Shown piece after piece: positions 24,498 through 33,026 of a stretch of 36,926 nt of DNA. The notes beneath the pieces are model-generated. The model was not told the origin of the DNA, did no database searches, and saw nothing but the letters and a program-made list of their open reading frames with translations. This DNA comes from Deltaproteobacteria bacterium (GTDB taxonomy: Bacteria; Desulfobacterota; GWC2-55-46): the NCBI GenBank assembly GCA_016213015.1, contig JACRCE010000105.1, forward strand, positions 1-36,926. Direction: 5' to 3'. Every line of letters begins with the position of its first letter. The first letter of the stretch is position 1. A program made the position numbers and the translations under genes.

Positions 24498-25448
24498 CTA
24501 ATCCTTCATCGCCACAAGCACAAGCTCCTCGCCCGCGTCCTTGTTGACGATAACGGCGCTCCCTTCCAGCAACATGAACATGAGGGCCGCAAACCTCTTC
24601 CATTTAGACGGACGATACTCGATAGGGCTGAAACCCGTTTCTCGTATCCTGCGGCTCGTTACATGGATATGCCTTGCTGAATTGATAGTGCTTCTTGCGC
24701 TTGAGACCCTGAACCCTGCCTTTTGAGCGAGGGCTGAAAGGTTTGAGCGCGAAAAGGAATAGAGATGCCGCGGCGGGTCAAGGTGATAACAGGCGTCCTT
24801 GAAGATGCCGTGGGCAAGGCTTTTAGCGTTGGGACACGTAATGACGAGAGAGCCGCCCGGTTTTAATATCCTCCAGCACTCCTTCAACAGCGACAGCGGA
24901 TCATGTATGTGTTCAACGACGTGGTTTGCGGTTATGGCGTCGAAGCTGTCCTTCTTGAAGCCCGCGGCCTCAAGGCTCGCGCAACTTACGTTAAGTCCGA
25001 AGTAAGAGGCCGCCGTCTTTACGGCGGCCTCGTCGAAGTCAATGCCCTGCACGTCCCAACCAAGCGAGCGCATCTCCGAAAGATACAGACCTGAGCCGCA
25101 GCCGACCTCAAGCAGGGAACCTCTCGATGCCCACTGATGATACATGGCGGACCAGATGAGAGTCCCAAAACGGCTCATCTTCAACGAACGTGATAGACGC
25201 TTGAGCGTTGACAAGACAGGCGCTTGATGCGTGTAGTACGAACCAACGTAGAGCTTGCCGGTGTCCTCAGGCAGTGGTTGGGGATCAAGCCACAAGAGCG
25301 CGCACCCCGGATTTTCACACTTCGATATATTCCACACGCCCGGAGCGCCGAACAACCTGTCGCGCATATCCGTATAGAGCGGTGCGCCGTCCGCGCCGCA
25401 CAAAAAACATTGCTCCACGCGCCTTACCCTTATGCCTTCGTTTTCCAT
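24498..25448 (-). CDS. Class I SAM-dependent methyltransferase
   Basis: The 316-residue protein has an N-terminal segment with four Cys in a zinc-ribbon-like pattern (CFLCGAD and KCENPGCALLW). The methyltransferase core follows: LLEVGCGSGLYLSEM (SAM motif I, about 113-127), the acidic IDFDEAAVK, FDAITANHVVEHIHDP (motif post I) and GGSLVITCPNAKSL. This layout is seen in methyltransferases of glycan loci that modify nucleotide-linked or terminal sugars. ATG 25448 is favoured because AAGGGA lies six to eight bases upstream; an ATG two codons earlier overlaps that sequence. Role in capping or decorating the glycan is inference. Confidence 0.9.
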   Translation of the reverse strand: MENEGIRVRRVEQCFLCGADGAPLYTDMRDRLFGAPGVWNISKCENPGCALLWLDPQPLPEDTGKLYVGSYYTHQAPVLSTLKRLSRSLKMSRFGTLIWSAMYHQWASRGSLLEVGCGSGLYLSEMRSLGWDVQGIDFDEAAVKTAASYFGLNVSCASLEAAGFKKDSFDAITANHVVEHIHDPLSLLKECWRILKPGGSLVITCPNAKSLAHGIFKDACYHLDPPRHLYSFSRSNLSALAQKAGFRVSSARSTINSARHIHVTSRRIRETGFSPIEYRPSKWKRFAALMFMLLEGSAVIVNKDAGEELVLVAMKD

Positions 25449-25458
25449 TGTCATTCCC

Positions 25459-26796
25459 TTAGAACGGATGCAGATATATGTTCATATGTCTTTTCAGGAC
25501 GTATTGCGACAAGAGCGCGGTCATTGAAAAGGAGGCCGTATGAGACAGAGCCGCGCCTGTCGCGCCAAGAGGCGGTATCAGGACAAGACAGAGTATTATA
25601 TTGACGATGGCGGCGGCAAGGGTAATGTTTCTTACCGCGACTTCCTGTCCGGTCATCAGAAGGAGTTGTCCGGCAAGCCCGAACGTCATGTATACGACCT
25701 GACCGAGCGTAAGGATGACGAGCGCCGATGCTCCGGTCTTGAAGGAAGCGCCGAACAAGCTCATAAAAAACCCGGGGGCGATCAGCGACAGCGCAAATAC
25801 CGGGGCCGCCAAGGCAAGGATCAAACGTATGGAATGAGAGCCTATCCTTTGAATCGCGCTTACGTCGCGCTCCGCGTAAAACGAAGCAAACTTGGGCGCG
25901 GCAATGGCAGAGAAGGCCATGAGCGCCATGCTCGCAATGGTCGAGAGCTTCAATGCGCCGCTATAGACGCCAAGCTCGGCCGGCGGCCTCATCGCGCCGA
26001 GGATAAGGGTGTCGGCAAGGGACATGCCCATTACCATCAGGGAGGTCAAGGCCATCGGAATGGCCGTGTTGACGAGTTTAGCGGTTGAGGCGGCCTCCAT
26101 GCGGCCGGATTCATCATCAGAGCGGCAACCCCTGAACCAAAAAACAAGCCCGATGACGACGACGACGCAGGTTGAGATAAGATAGGCTGCGGCCGCGCCG
26201 TATACGCCGTAGCCCGCGCTCACCAGTATATAGATAAGCGCCATGTTTATGAACGGGAGGAGCGCCACCATTATAAGAGTGGACTCATGGATGCGCTTTA
26301 GCCCCTGCAAAGAACCGGCTATGAGGTTTACAAGGCTCCATGACGGCACGCTGAGAGCCATCAGTTTTATAACGCCGGCAAGCGCCGGGTTGTTGAAGAC
26401 GTATGCGGCGATAAAACCAGACGCAAGGAATATGCAAAACCCGGCTGACATGGAAACAACAAGGGTTGCCAAAAACCCCTTTGCGAACAGCGCCCGTATC
26501 GCGCCGGTCTCTCCCCTGTCTGCATGAGCCGGTATGAAGCGCACGAGCGTCTGATCAAGCCCGGCCGAACCTATGACCGTCGTAAACGCGGTTACGGTCA
26601 TTGCAAGGGCGTACAAGCCGAAACCCTCGGCCCCAAGCATCCTTGCAAGGAGCATGTTGCATACGAACTGCCCGGCGGCCCCGAGGACCCGCCATGTAAA
26701 GGCGCTTGCCGCGCCTCTCACAACCTCGCGCATGTGGCTGTCGAAGATATGGCCGATCAAAGGCAGTCTGTTCAGGAGATGTCTCTCATCCGGCAT
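25459..26796 (-). CDS. Wzx-type polysaccharide flippase (MOP superfamily)
   Basis: A 445-residue polytopic membrane protein with about 12-14 helices. The start of the transport core, FTWRVLGAAGQFVCNMLLARMLGAEGFGLYALAM, is the typical opening of the polysaccharide biosynthesis/oligosaccharide flippase family. Later MRPPAELGVYSGALKLSTIASM and FGASFKTGASALVILTLGQ are also typical. It would flip undecaprenyl-linked units made by the neighbouring enzymes across the inner membrane. It overlaps the upstream GT-C gene by 11 bases. Confidence 0.93.
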   Translation of the reverse strand: MPDERHLLNRLPLIGHIFDSHMREVVRGAASAFTWRVLGAAGQFVCNMLLARMLGAEGFGLYALAMTVTAFTTVIGSAGLDQTLVRFIPAHADRGETGAIRALFAKGFLATLVVSMSAGFCIFLASGFIAAYVFNNPALAGVIKLMALSVPSWSLVNLIAGSLQGLKRIHESTLIMVALLPFINMALIYILVSAGYGVYGAAAAYLISTCVVVVIGLVFWFRGCRSDDESGRMEAASTAKLVNTAIPMALTSLMVMGMSLADTLILGAMRPPAELGVYSGALKLSTIASMALMAFSAIAAPKFASFYAERDVSAIQRIGSHSIRLILALAAPVFALSLIAPGFFMSLFGASFKTGASALVILTLGQVVYMTFGLAGQLLLMTGQEVAVRNITLAAAIVNIILCLVLIPPLGATGAALSHTASFSMTALLSQYVLKRHMNIYLHPF

Positions 26797-28444
26797 CCGT
26801 CGTTACCCCTGTCTTCGGCACGTAGAACATCAGCCAAGCGTTCGTAGGCTTTACGAAATACTTTTTATAAAGCCTGTAGCGCTTTTCAGCATGGGCGTTA
26901 AGCGAATCCTGATCATCCGCACGATACCTGCCGGTAAGCAAAAAACCAAGCTCCCTTGGGTCGCCAAGCACAAGGAGCGGTATCTCCTGCTGTTCTATCA
27001 TCCTGAACAGTTCAGGCTCAGGGATATAGAGATATTTTCGCGCCTTTTCCCTGTCAGGCATCAGCTTCCAGAAAAAGGCGTTGTCCGTCGGGTATTCAAA
27101 GCCCTTTACCGGACGCCTCCCTGATGCGAACACGAACGCGCCCCATGTGTCGAACACCACGTCTTCCGGCTTTGTCAATTTTTTTATAACGTCATCGGAG
27201 ACCTTATCCACGAAGGCCGGCGTTACGATGAGGTCGTCGGACTTCAACATGTAGAATATGCTCGTCTTCAGTCTTCTCTGATAATAGACGTAAAAGGCCG
27301 CGACAACGGCCAATGTGATTACGGCCGATGAAAAGACGAGCTTTTTGAAGCCCACCCTGTTTGCAATCGCCTCGATGAGCGGCACAGAAAGGACGCACAG
27401 GAACAGTACGACCTGATTGACGTACCCGAGATACCCGCCGTACAGGTTCGAGTAGACGTAGACGATGGACACAAACACCATCCACGCGAAGAGATAGACG
27501 GTCGCATGGGTCTTGTCAACGCGCCTTCTTGTATGGATGAAAAAGATAATGGTTGAGGCAACGAAGACGCCGAGGAGCAGGGTCATGTCCGGCACGTTCA
27601 TTATCTCTCTCAAACCGTTGAGCATCATGCCGGTCTTGTCCTGGCCGTGCACGTCAATGATAAAGTCCGGATTATTGCCCCTGCCGAGGTATATCTGCGC
27701 GTAAGCCCCCGCCCATATCGTATAGGCGCGCACAGGCTCCTTGATGAATATGATTATCGCGGGCAGTATCGGAATGGTCGTGCCCACGGTGAAGGTCGCA
27801 ATGCCTTTGACGATCTCCTTTACCTTCATCTTCGGCCTCTGGCGAAGCATTGCAATGAATATCCATAACGCGAAGGTGAACGGAAGTATGAAGATGAGTC
27901 TTACTCCCATAGAAAGGCCGAGGAGTATGCCGGAGACGAAAAGCACGGTCTGCCCAAACGCGCCGCGCTTGAGGTATGCGCCTGAGAGAAGCGCGAAACC
28001 CGCGAACGTAAACAGGTTTGAAAGCGCGAACGGCTTTACCGGTATGTTGGTCTTGAAGTATGTAAGGCTCGTTATGTACAAAAGGTAGACGAGGGCCGTT
28101 ACAAGCCAGTTCCGCGTAAACCGCCTCGTCCACCATATCAGGATGAGGCCGACAGCGAACACGGCAATGGCCGAGAGCGAGCGCGCCGAGACGATTGAAA
28201 AGCCGAAGAGCTTCATCCAGCCGCCGTAGAGATAGTAAAAGACCGGCTGGTTATGCGCGTTTATATCCAATATCGGCACGCGGCCGTTTATCACTTCCTT
28301 GGCCAGCGTCAACATCCCGCCCTCGTCGCCGTCGATGAATCTGAAAAACATCCCGGCGATAACGAAGGCAAGATGAGAGGCCGCCATCAGGACGATAAGC
28401 GGCTTTATCAAGTGGTCATGGTTTTTCATCGAGTCTTGCTGCAT
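26786..28444 (-). CDS. GT-C (family 39-like) membrane glycosyltransferase
   Basis: The 552-residue polytopic protein has the GT39/RgtABCD-type layout. A first helix (about 8-28) is followed by the luminal loop DGDEGGMLTLAKEVINGRVP with the Asp-Glu pair expected of the catalytic or metal site, then INAHNQPVFYYLYGGWMKLF. About ten more helices and a soluble C-terminal 120 residues (including PEDVVFDTWGAFVFASGRRP) follow. Such enzymes use polyprenyl-phosphate sugars at the outer face of the membrane. ATG 28444 is supported by AAGGTGA five bases upstream and by lying five bases after the previous stop; a 63-residue upstream extension would overlap the neighbouring gene and is not family-like. Confidence 0.85.
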   Translation of the reverse strand: MQQDSMKNHDHLIKPLIVLMAASHLAFVIAGMFFRFIDGDEGGMLTLAKEVINGRVPILDINAHNQPVFYYLYGGWMKLFGFSIVSARSLSAIAVFAVGLILIWWTRRFTRNWLVTALVYLLYITSLTYFKTNIPVKPFALSNLFTFAGFALLSGAYLKRGAFGQTVLFVSGILLGLSMGVRLIFILPFTFALWIFIAMLRQRPKMKVKEIVKGIATFTVGTTIPILPAIIIFIKEPVRAYTIWAGAYAQIYLGRGNNPDFIIDVHGQDKTGMMLNGLREIMNVPDMTLLLGVFVASTIIFFIHTRRRVDKTHATVYLFAWMVFVSIVYVYSNLYGGYLGYVNQVVLFLCVLSVPLIEAIANRVGFKKLVFSSAVITLAVVAAFYVYYQRRLKTSIFYMLKSDDLIVTPAFVDKVSDDVIKKLTKPEDVVFDTWGAFVFASGRRPVKGFEYPTDNAFFWKLMPDREKARKYLYIPEPELFRMIEQQEIPLLVLGDPRELGFLLTGRYRADDQDSLNAHAEKRYRLYKKYFVKPTNAWLMFYVPKTGVTTDAG

Positions 28445-28449
28445 GGCAC

Positions 28450-29607
28450 TCACCTTATGATGTACGGATAGACCGGACTTACGAACAGTATCCTCACGAC
28501 CGCTAAGAATGAAAGCGCCGCGCTCGACCAGACCAGATACTTGAAGGCCGGTCTTTTCTCTACGCAGTACGCAAGCACGAGGAACGGAAACAGGCCGTAG
28601 AACATCCTTAAAAGGCCGTTGTAGTTGTCCCACTGAGAGGCAACGGTAAACAGCACAAGCATACAGTATCCTGCAACGACGTAGTAAAAAAGATGTTGCC
28701 TCGTCTTTAACGCGGCAATCATTGCGACGGACACGGCCGTAAAAAAAACAAACACCGCGACTGAGGCCGAGAGCGTCAAGAGCGGTTTCATGCCAAGGCC
28801 GCCCAGCCCCTTTATCTGCGGGACGAAATACTCGCCAATACCCGCGAATGGGATGAACCTGATGGCGTCCGTTGAGCCTGACGCGGGCATTGAGCCGAGC
28901 TTTAGCGTTACGAAAAACTGCCAGAGGAAAAACGGCAGGAGCGACATCGCAAGGATGAGGACGCGCTTAAAGCTCCGCTCCTTCTGAAAATCCCATAGCA
29001 CAAGAGGCGCCAATGCCATTATGGAGTCCTCCCGCGTCAAAAAGGCCAAGGCCATAAACGCGGACGAGACAAACAATTTACGGTCTACATAATAATAGAC
29101 CGACGCGATTATCAGAAAAAAGGAAAGAGGCGACGGAACGTCATAGAGCATGGCCATCATGGAAGGGGCCGAGAGGCCGTAGAACAGACTCAGGTAAGGA
29201 TGGGCATCGAAACGTTTCAAGAGCCTGATGAAAAAGAACATGCCGAGGCAAAGGGACAAAAGATTTACCGCGTACATGGAGTACGCGAGCGGTCGCGGAG
29301 AGCCGAACGCAAGGATGTTTGAAAGAAGCGGATAAAGGACCCTCTGCCTGCGGTACGGGTTCGTAAAATGCCCCTCCTGCATAAAGGGATCGCGCGCAAC
29401 GTAGTAATAGTACTGCCCGTCGTAGCCGCCCTTATCGGTGAATATCACCATGCCCTTCTCAAAATATTCAGGCACAACGCCCTCTGCCTCGTTCTCGCTT
29501 ATGCGGAGCATGCTTGAGACGTTGTACTGGTACGGCCTGATTGAAAACAGGACGAGCAGGTTTATTGCAACGAGCGTAATCGCTATCGGGACGATATAGT
29601 CTCTCAC
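28450..29607 (-). CDS. Polytopic membrane protein, AZOBR_p60025-like cell-surface glycan family
   Basis: This 385-residue membrane protein has an N-terminal helix (IVPIAITLVAINLLVLFSI), then an extracytoplasmic loop with GGYDGQYYYYVARDPFM and NPYRRQRVLYPLLSNILAFG. These are the hallmark motifs of a GT-C-like group sometimes annotated as cell-surface glycopolymer formation proteins. About nine further helices follow. A GTG start at 29607 overlaps the previous TGA by four bases (GTGA) with GGAGG about ten bases upstream; the open frame extends 89 codons further, but inside the neighbouring gene. It may be a glycosyltransferase or the missing polymerase; the function is not established. Confidence 0.8.
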   Translation of the reverse strand: MRDYIVPIAITLVAINLLVLFSIRPYQYNVSSMLRISENEAEGVVPEYFEKGMVIFTDKGGYDGQYYYYVARDPFMQEGHFTNPYRRQRVLYPLLSNILAFGSPRPLAYSMYAVNLLSLCLGMFFFIRLLKRFDAHPYLSLFYGLSAPSMMAMLYDVPSPLSFFLIIASVYYYVDRKLFVSSAFMALAFLTREDSIMALAPLVLWDFQKERSFKRVLILAMSLLPFFLWQFFVTLKLGSMPASGSTDAIRFIPFAGIGEYFVPQIKGLGGLGMKPLLTLSASVAVFVFFTAVSVAMIAALKTRQHLFYYVVAGYCMLVLFTVASQWDNYNGLLRMFYGLFPFLVLAYCVEKRPAFKYLVWSSAALSFLAVVRILFVSPVYPYIIR

Positions 29608-31034
29608 GGCGTCAAGACCTCCACGCGGCGCGCATCGCCCTGCGCGAATATATCCTTCCAGCATACCGCCATGCACAGGAAGGCTATGGGCAACAGATGG
29701 ATGGTCAGCCTGTCGAAACTCGTCTCTATGTGCGGCTTCAAGTCGAACGGCGTTATCACGTACACGAAGATATAAAAGGACAACTGAATCCACAAGGCCG
29801 CCTGAAGGAATGCGTACTCGCGCCTCGTAAAACTCCTGAAACCCCATAGCGTAAGCACGGCGTACAGCGCCCATGTTATATGATACTTGTTGGCGGTAAA
29901 GAGCTTCGGCACAATCACCTTAAGTATGAAAGGAAGCCTTTCCATGTTCGACAAAACCGTTGATACGCTCAGTTCCGAGACCATGGTAAACGAGAGTTTC
30001 GGCAGGGTATGAACGTACAACCGCCACGGGAGCACGAAAAGCACGGCGATAACCACGGCCGGAATAACGATCTTTATCCCTTCTCTCCGGCGCGTGTAAA
30101 CGGCGTAAGCGGACATGATTATCAGAACAGAGGCAAGGAAGGTGATGCCCTCGCTCTTTGTCCATGCGCCGATGGAGAGAAAAAGCGCTGACAGCAGAAA
30201 GTCGTTCTTCTTACCTTCCTGAAAAAACCTGAAACCAAACCCCGTTGCCGCCAGAAAATAGACGGCAAGCGGCATATCCGCGTAGCCCGCGCCGCCGAAC
30301 GCGGCCTGCTCCATTATACGAGGCACCGTCGCCAGCATGGCGCACAGGATCAGCGCGACAAGGCGCGTTGAAAACGGCCTCACGAAATAATAGAACGCGC
30401 CGAGGAGGTTCAAGTAATAGAGCCAGAAGAATATCTTGACCAGCCTGTCGTCCACATAACCCATGAACACGTAGCCCGCGCTCACGAGGAGCGGCACAAG
30501 GATGGGATACTCGTAGGCCCCCGGATTTGCGTTGCTGTACACGGGGTCGGACAGGAAGGCCGCGCTTACCCCGCTGTCTATGAAGAACGCCTTCGCCTTT
30601 AGAAACCATATCACCCACGTGTCATAGCCTTGTACGGGAAGGGCAACGAGGTTCATCAACGAAAAAACGACCTGAAAGACGATTACAAGTACAAGCGCCG
30701 TTTCGAGCGGCGACAACGCAACGGAGCGGCTCGCCGCGTACCTCGTTGAAAACGTAAAACTCCACGCGCCGCCCCGCGTTGCATTTGAAAAAAAGGCGGC
30801 GATGCGCCACGCGAGAAGCGCAATCGTGAAGCCGATCCACGGCCATCCGATGACCGCCGGCGAAAACGGTATGGACGCAAGCGAATAAAAAAACATCTGC
30901 AGCGACACGACGCCAGCGCCTATGGGCCACGCAAAGAGCAGACGCTCGCGGAAAGAAAGGCCGAAGAAGGAGCCTATTGCCATTCCAGCGACGTTCACCA
31001 GCGCTATGGCCAAAAATAATCCGAACGTGCCCAT
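29604..31034 (-). CDS. GT-C-like membrane glycosyltransferase
   Basis: A 476-residue protein with about twelve hydrophobic segments. The loop QGYDTWVIWFLKAKAFFIDSG followed by YEYPILVPLLVSAGYVFMGY is typical of the RgtA/B/C/D- or PMT-like membrane glycosyltransferases. FGGAGYADMPLAVYFLAATG and ALFLSIGAWTKSEG support this (the last resembles the LAFLTRED motif of its neighbour). The ATG shares one base with the preceding stop (TAATG), so translation is probably coupled to the small protein upstream. Acceptor and donor are unknown. Confidence 0.82.
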   Translation of the reverse strand: MGTFGLFLAIALVNVAGMAIGSFFGLSFRERLLFAWPIGAGVVSLQMFFYSLASIPFSPAVIGWPWIGFTIALLAWRIAAFFSNATRGGAWSFTFSTRYAASRSVALSPLETALVLVIVFQVVFSLMNLVALPVQGYDTWVIWFLKAKAFFIDSGVSAAFLSDPVYSNANPGAYEYPILVPLLVSAGYVFMGYVDDRLVKIFFWLYYLNLLGAFYYFVRPFSTRLVALILCAMLATVPRIMEQAAFGGAGYADMPLAVYFLAATGFGFRFFQEGKKNDFLLSALFLSIGAWTKSEGITFLASVLIIMSAYAVYTRRREGIKIVIPAVVIAVLFVLPWRLYVHTLPKLSFTMVSELSVSTVLSNMERLPFILKVIVPKLFTANKYHITWALYAVLTLWGFRSFTRREYAFLQAALWIQLSFYIFVYVITPFDLKPHIETSFDRLTIHLLPIAFLCMAVCWKDIFAQGDARRVEVLTP

Positions 31035-31501
31035 TACCTGCCCCGCCTCTTAATTCCGAATATCGCGCCGCCGTGCCCCTCATGCAGGAGTTCAAGCGCG
31101 TCGTCCGCGCCGAGCGCTCTATAAGCGTCATGGCCCTCGACGAGATACGCGGCCAGATAGTCGTGCTTGTCAAACTCCTCGCGCTTGGCCGCAAGGGCAG
31201 GCTCTACCTTCCTTGGATAGAGATAGTAGAGCGCCTTCCTCAACCTGTTCGGGTTGTCATACAGGAATATCAAGGAGGCGTTCGGCGGCGTATTGTTCAC
31301 GACAGCCTGCGCGAAGTCGTATATCTGTCCGTCTATCACGCGCTTTTTCTCGTCAGGGATAAGGGACAGGATGCGCGGCAGTTCCAGCGCCGCCTTTATC
31401 TCCCGCTTGAAGATCGTGAAACCGGCGGCGATCCATGCGATAAGCGCCATTGCAATAAAGTATCGCTCCGCCACCTGAACCGATTTTGAATTTTTCAACA
31501 A
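31034..31501 (-). CDS. Small membrane-anchored protein coupled to a GT-C enzyme
   Basis: The protein is about 155 residues with one membrane anchor (YFIAMALIAWIAAGFTIFKR) and a soluble domain containing VVNNTPPNASLIFLYDNPNRLRKALYYLYPRKVE and VEGHDAYRALGADDALELL. No named family is recognised. The start is uncertain. TTG at 31501 has GGAGG eight bases upstream; a GTG at 31537 would add 12 residues but has no ribosome site. The soluble part resembles the periplasmic tail regions found fused to some GT-C enzymes, so it may be a detached accessory domain of the next protein (inference). Confidence 0.7.
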   Translation of the reverse strand: MLKNSKSVQVAERYFIAMALIAWIAAGFTIFKREIKAALELPRILSLIPDEKKRVIDGQIYDFAQAVVNNTPPNASLIFLYDNPNRLRKALYYLYPRKVEPALAAKREEFDKHDYLAAYLVEGHDAYRALGADDALELLHEGHGGAIFGIKRRGR

Positions 31502-31560
31502 ACTGATAGCCTCCGAATATGGAGTGATGGGCAACACATGCTATTCGTCAGCCCATCAGC

Positions 31561-31614
31561 TTATTCCATATTAAAATTCTTTGGTCTTACCTTTCTTTCA
31601 AGAAAGGTAAGTCA
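31561..31614. repeat. Dispersed intergenic repeat, uninterrupted copy
   Basis: It contains a perfect hairpin CTTACCTTTCTT-tc-AAGAAAGGTAAG and the block TTATTCCATATTAAAATTCT, both shared with 1084-1226. The repeat ends at TCA, whose complement TGA is the stop codon of the phosphotransferase gene. It fills most of the 74-base gap and could act as a terminator-like structure, although no T-tract follows. Confidence 0.65.
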
Positions 31615-33018
31615 ATACGCTCCCCTTCCGAAAAGAACGGCCGGTATGGTCTTCAGCAATATCTTCGCGTCGAGCTTGAGGCTCCAGTTGTCTATGTATT
31701 GAAGGTCCAGCCTCATCCACTCCTCGAACCCGATGTTGCTCCTGCCGCTGACCTGCCAGATGCAGGTCAGCCCCGGCCTCATAGAGAGCCGTCTTTTCTG
31801 CCATCTCGCGTACTTTGCGACCTCGTCGGCCACCGGCGGACGAGGCCCGACCATACTCATGTCCCCCTTTAACACGTTCCATAATTGCGGCAGTTCGTCT
31901 ATGCTCATCTTTCTCAAGAGCGCCCCTATCCGCGTTATCCTCGGATCGTCTTTCAGTTTGAATGCCGGGCCGCCGGAGGCGCTCAAGTGCTCCAACTCCG
32001 ACTGTCTGGCGTGAGCGCCTGAATACATGGAGCGGAATTTGTACATAGCAAACTGCCTGCCGTTGATCCCGCATCTTTGTTGGACGAAGAATACCGGGCC
32101 GGACGACGCAGCCTTTACAAGAATCGCGGCGAGCAGAAACACCGGCGACAGGGCTGACATGAGGATGAACGAGGCAGCCACGTCGAACGCCCTCTTTATA
32201 AACAGCGCAAGCTCGTCCGCCGGAAGCGTGGTGAAGGTCAGCAGGGGCACCTCGTCAAGCTCCTCCACCTGCACCCGCGCAATGATATGCGGGAAGATAT
32301 TAAGGACGAGCCTCGTGTTGACCCCCACGTCCTCGAGCATCAGGAATACGTCCTCGAGTTTTTCGATCCGCTCCCTGTCCACCGCAAAGACCACCTCGTC
32401 AACAAAATGGCGCTCAGTGATGCCGAGTATGTCATCGAGCGTTCCGACAACGGACGACATGCCCGCGCCGACGCCCTTTTCCTCAAGCACGAATCCAACG
32501 AAGTTCAGCCCTAATTCCTTATGGCCTTTGACGAGCGCGGCAACCCGTTGGGCCGCCTCCCCTGTGCCGACTACAAGCACGTTCGTAAGGTTCATCGGCC
32601 TTTTGAGCCACGTTGACGCGAAAGACCTGAACACGGCGCGGCCAACGACAAGCAGCGCGATATTGGTCAGCGCAAAACTCAGCATGAACAAGCGCGAGAA
32701 ATATATGGAACGCGACAAGAACAGTATCGCGGTCAGCGCGGCCATTCCAAGCACGACGGCAACGAATATCCGGGCGCCGTCGGAAGAAGTAGAAACTCTT
32801 TTTTCGACCCTGTACGCGCCGACGTAAACCAATGCAACGCTCCACGCCGGCAGTATGAAGACGAGAAGCCACAGGTAGGTCGAGATGGGCAAAAGCCTGT
32901 CATACGCGATGAACCACTGCTCCCGTATCCAGTAGCCAGCGAAAAAGGATAGAACGGTCAGCGCCATATCGACGGCGTACATGGTCAGCCCGATCGCCTT
33001 TGCCTTTTTTCTTACCAT
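31612..33018 (-). CDS. Polyprenyl-phosphate hexose-1-phosphate transferase (WbaP/WcaJ-type priming enzyme)
   Basis: This protein starts glycan assembly by moving sugar-1-phosphate from a UDP-sugar to undecaprenyl phosphate in the inner membrane. The 468 residues have four or five N-terminal helices, a central Rossmann-like CoA-binding-type domain (NVLVVGTGEAAQRVAALV, about 145-162), and the catalytic domain from about residue 275. That domain has KRAFDVAASFILMSALSPVF, the DEVFFVQQR-like VFFVQQRCGINGRQF, MYKFRSM, KMSIDELPQLWNVLKGDMS with MVGPRPP, and RPGLTCIWQVSGRS. Whether the sugar is glucose or galactose is undetermined. The stop codon falls in a dispersed repeat. Confidence 0.94.
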   Translation of the reverse strand: MVRKKAKAIGLTMYAVDMALTVLSFFAGYWIREQWFIAYDRLLPISTYLWLLVFILPAWSVALVYVGAYRVEKRVSTSSDGARIFVAVVLGMAALTAILFLSRSIYFSRLFMLSFALTNIALLVVGRAVFRSFASTWLKRPMNLTNVLVVGTGEAAQRVAALVKGHKELGLNFVGFVLEEKGVGAGMSSVVGTLDDILGITERHFVDEVVFAVDRERIEKLEDVFLMLEDVGVNTRLVLNIFPHIIARVQVEELDEVPLLTFTTLPADELALFIKRAFDVAASFILMSALSPVFLLAAILVKAASSGPVFFVQQRCGINGRQFAMYKFRSMYSGAHARQSELEHLSASGGPAFKLKDDPRITRIGALLRKMSIDELPQLWNVLKGDMSMVGPRPPVADEVAKYARWQKRRLSMRPGLTCIWQVSGRSNIGFEEWMRLDLQYIDNWSLKLDAKILLKTIPAVLFGRGAY

Positions 33019-33026
33019 GTCCGTCC

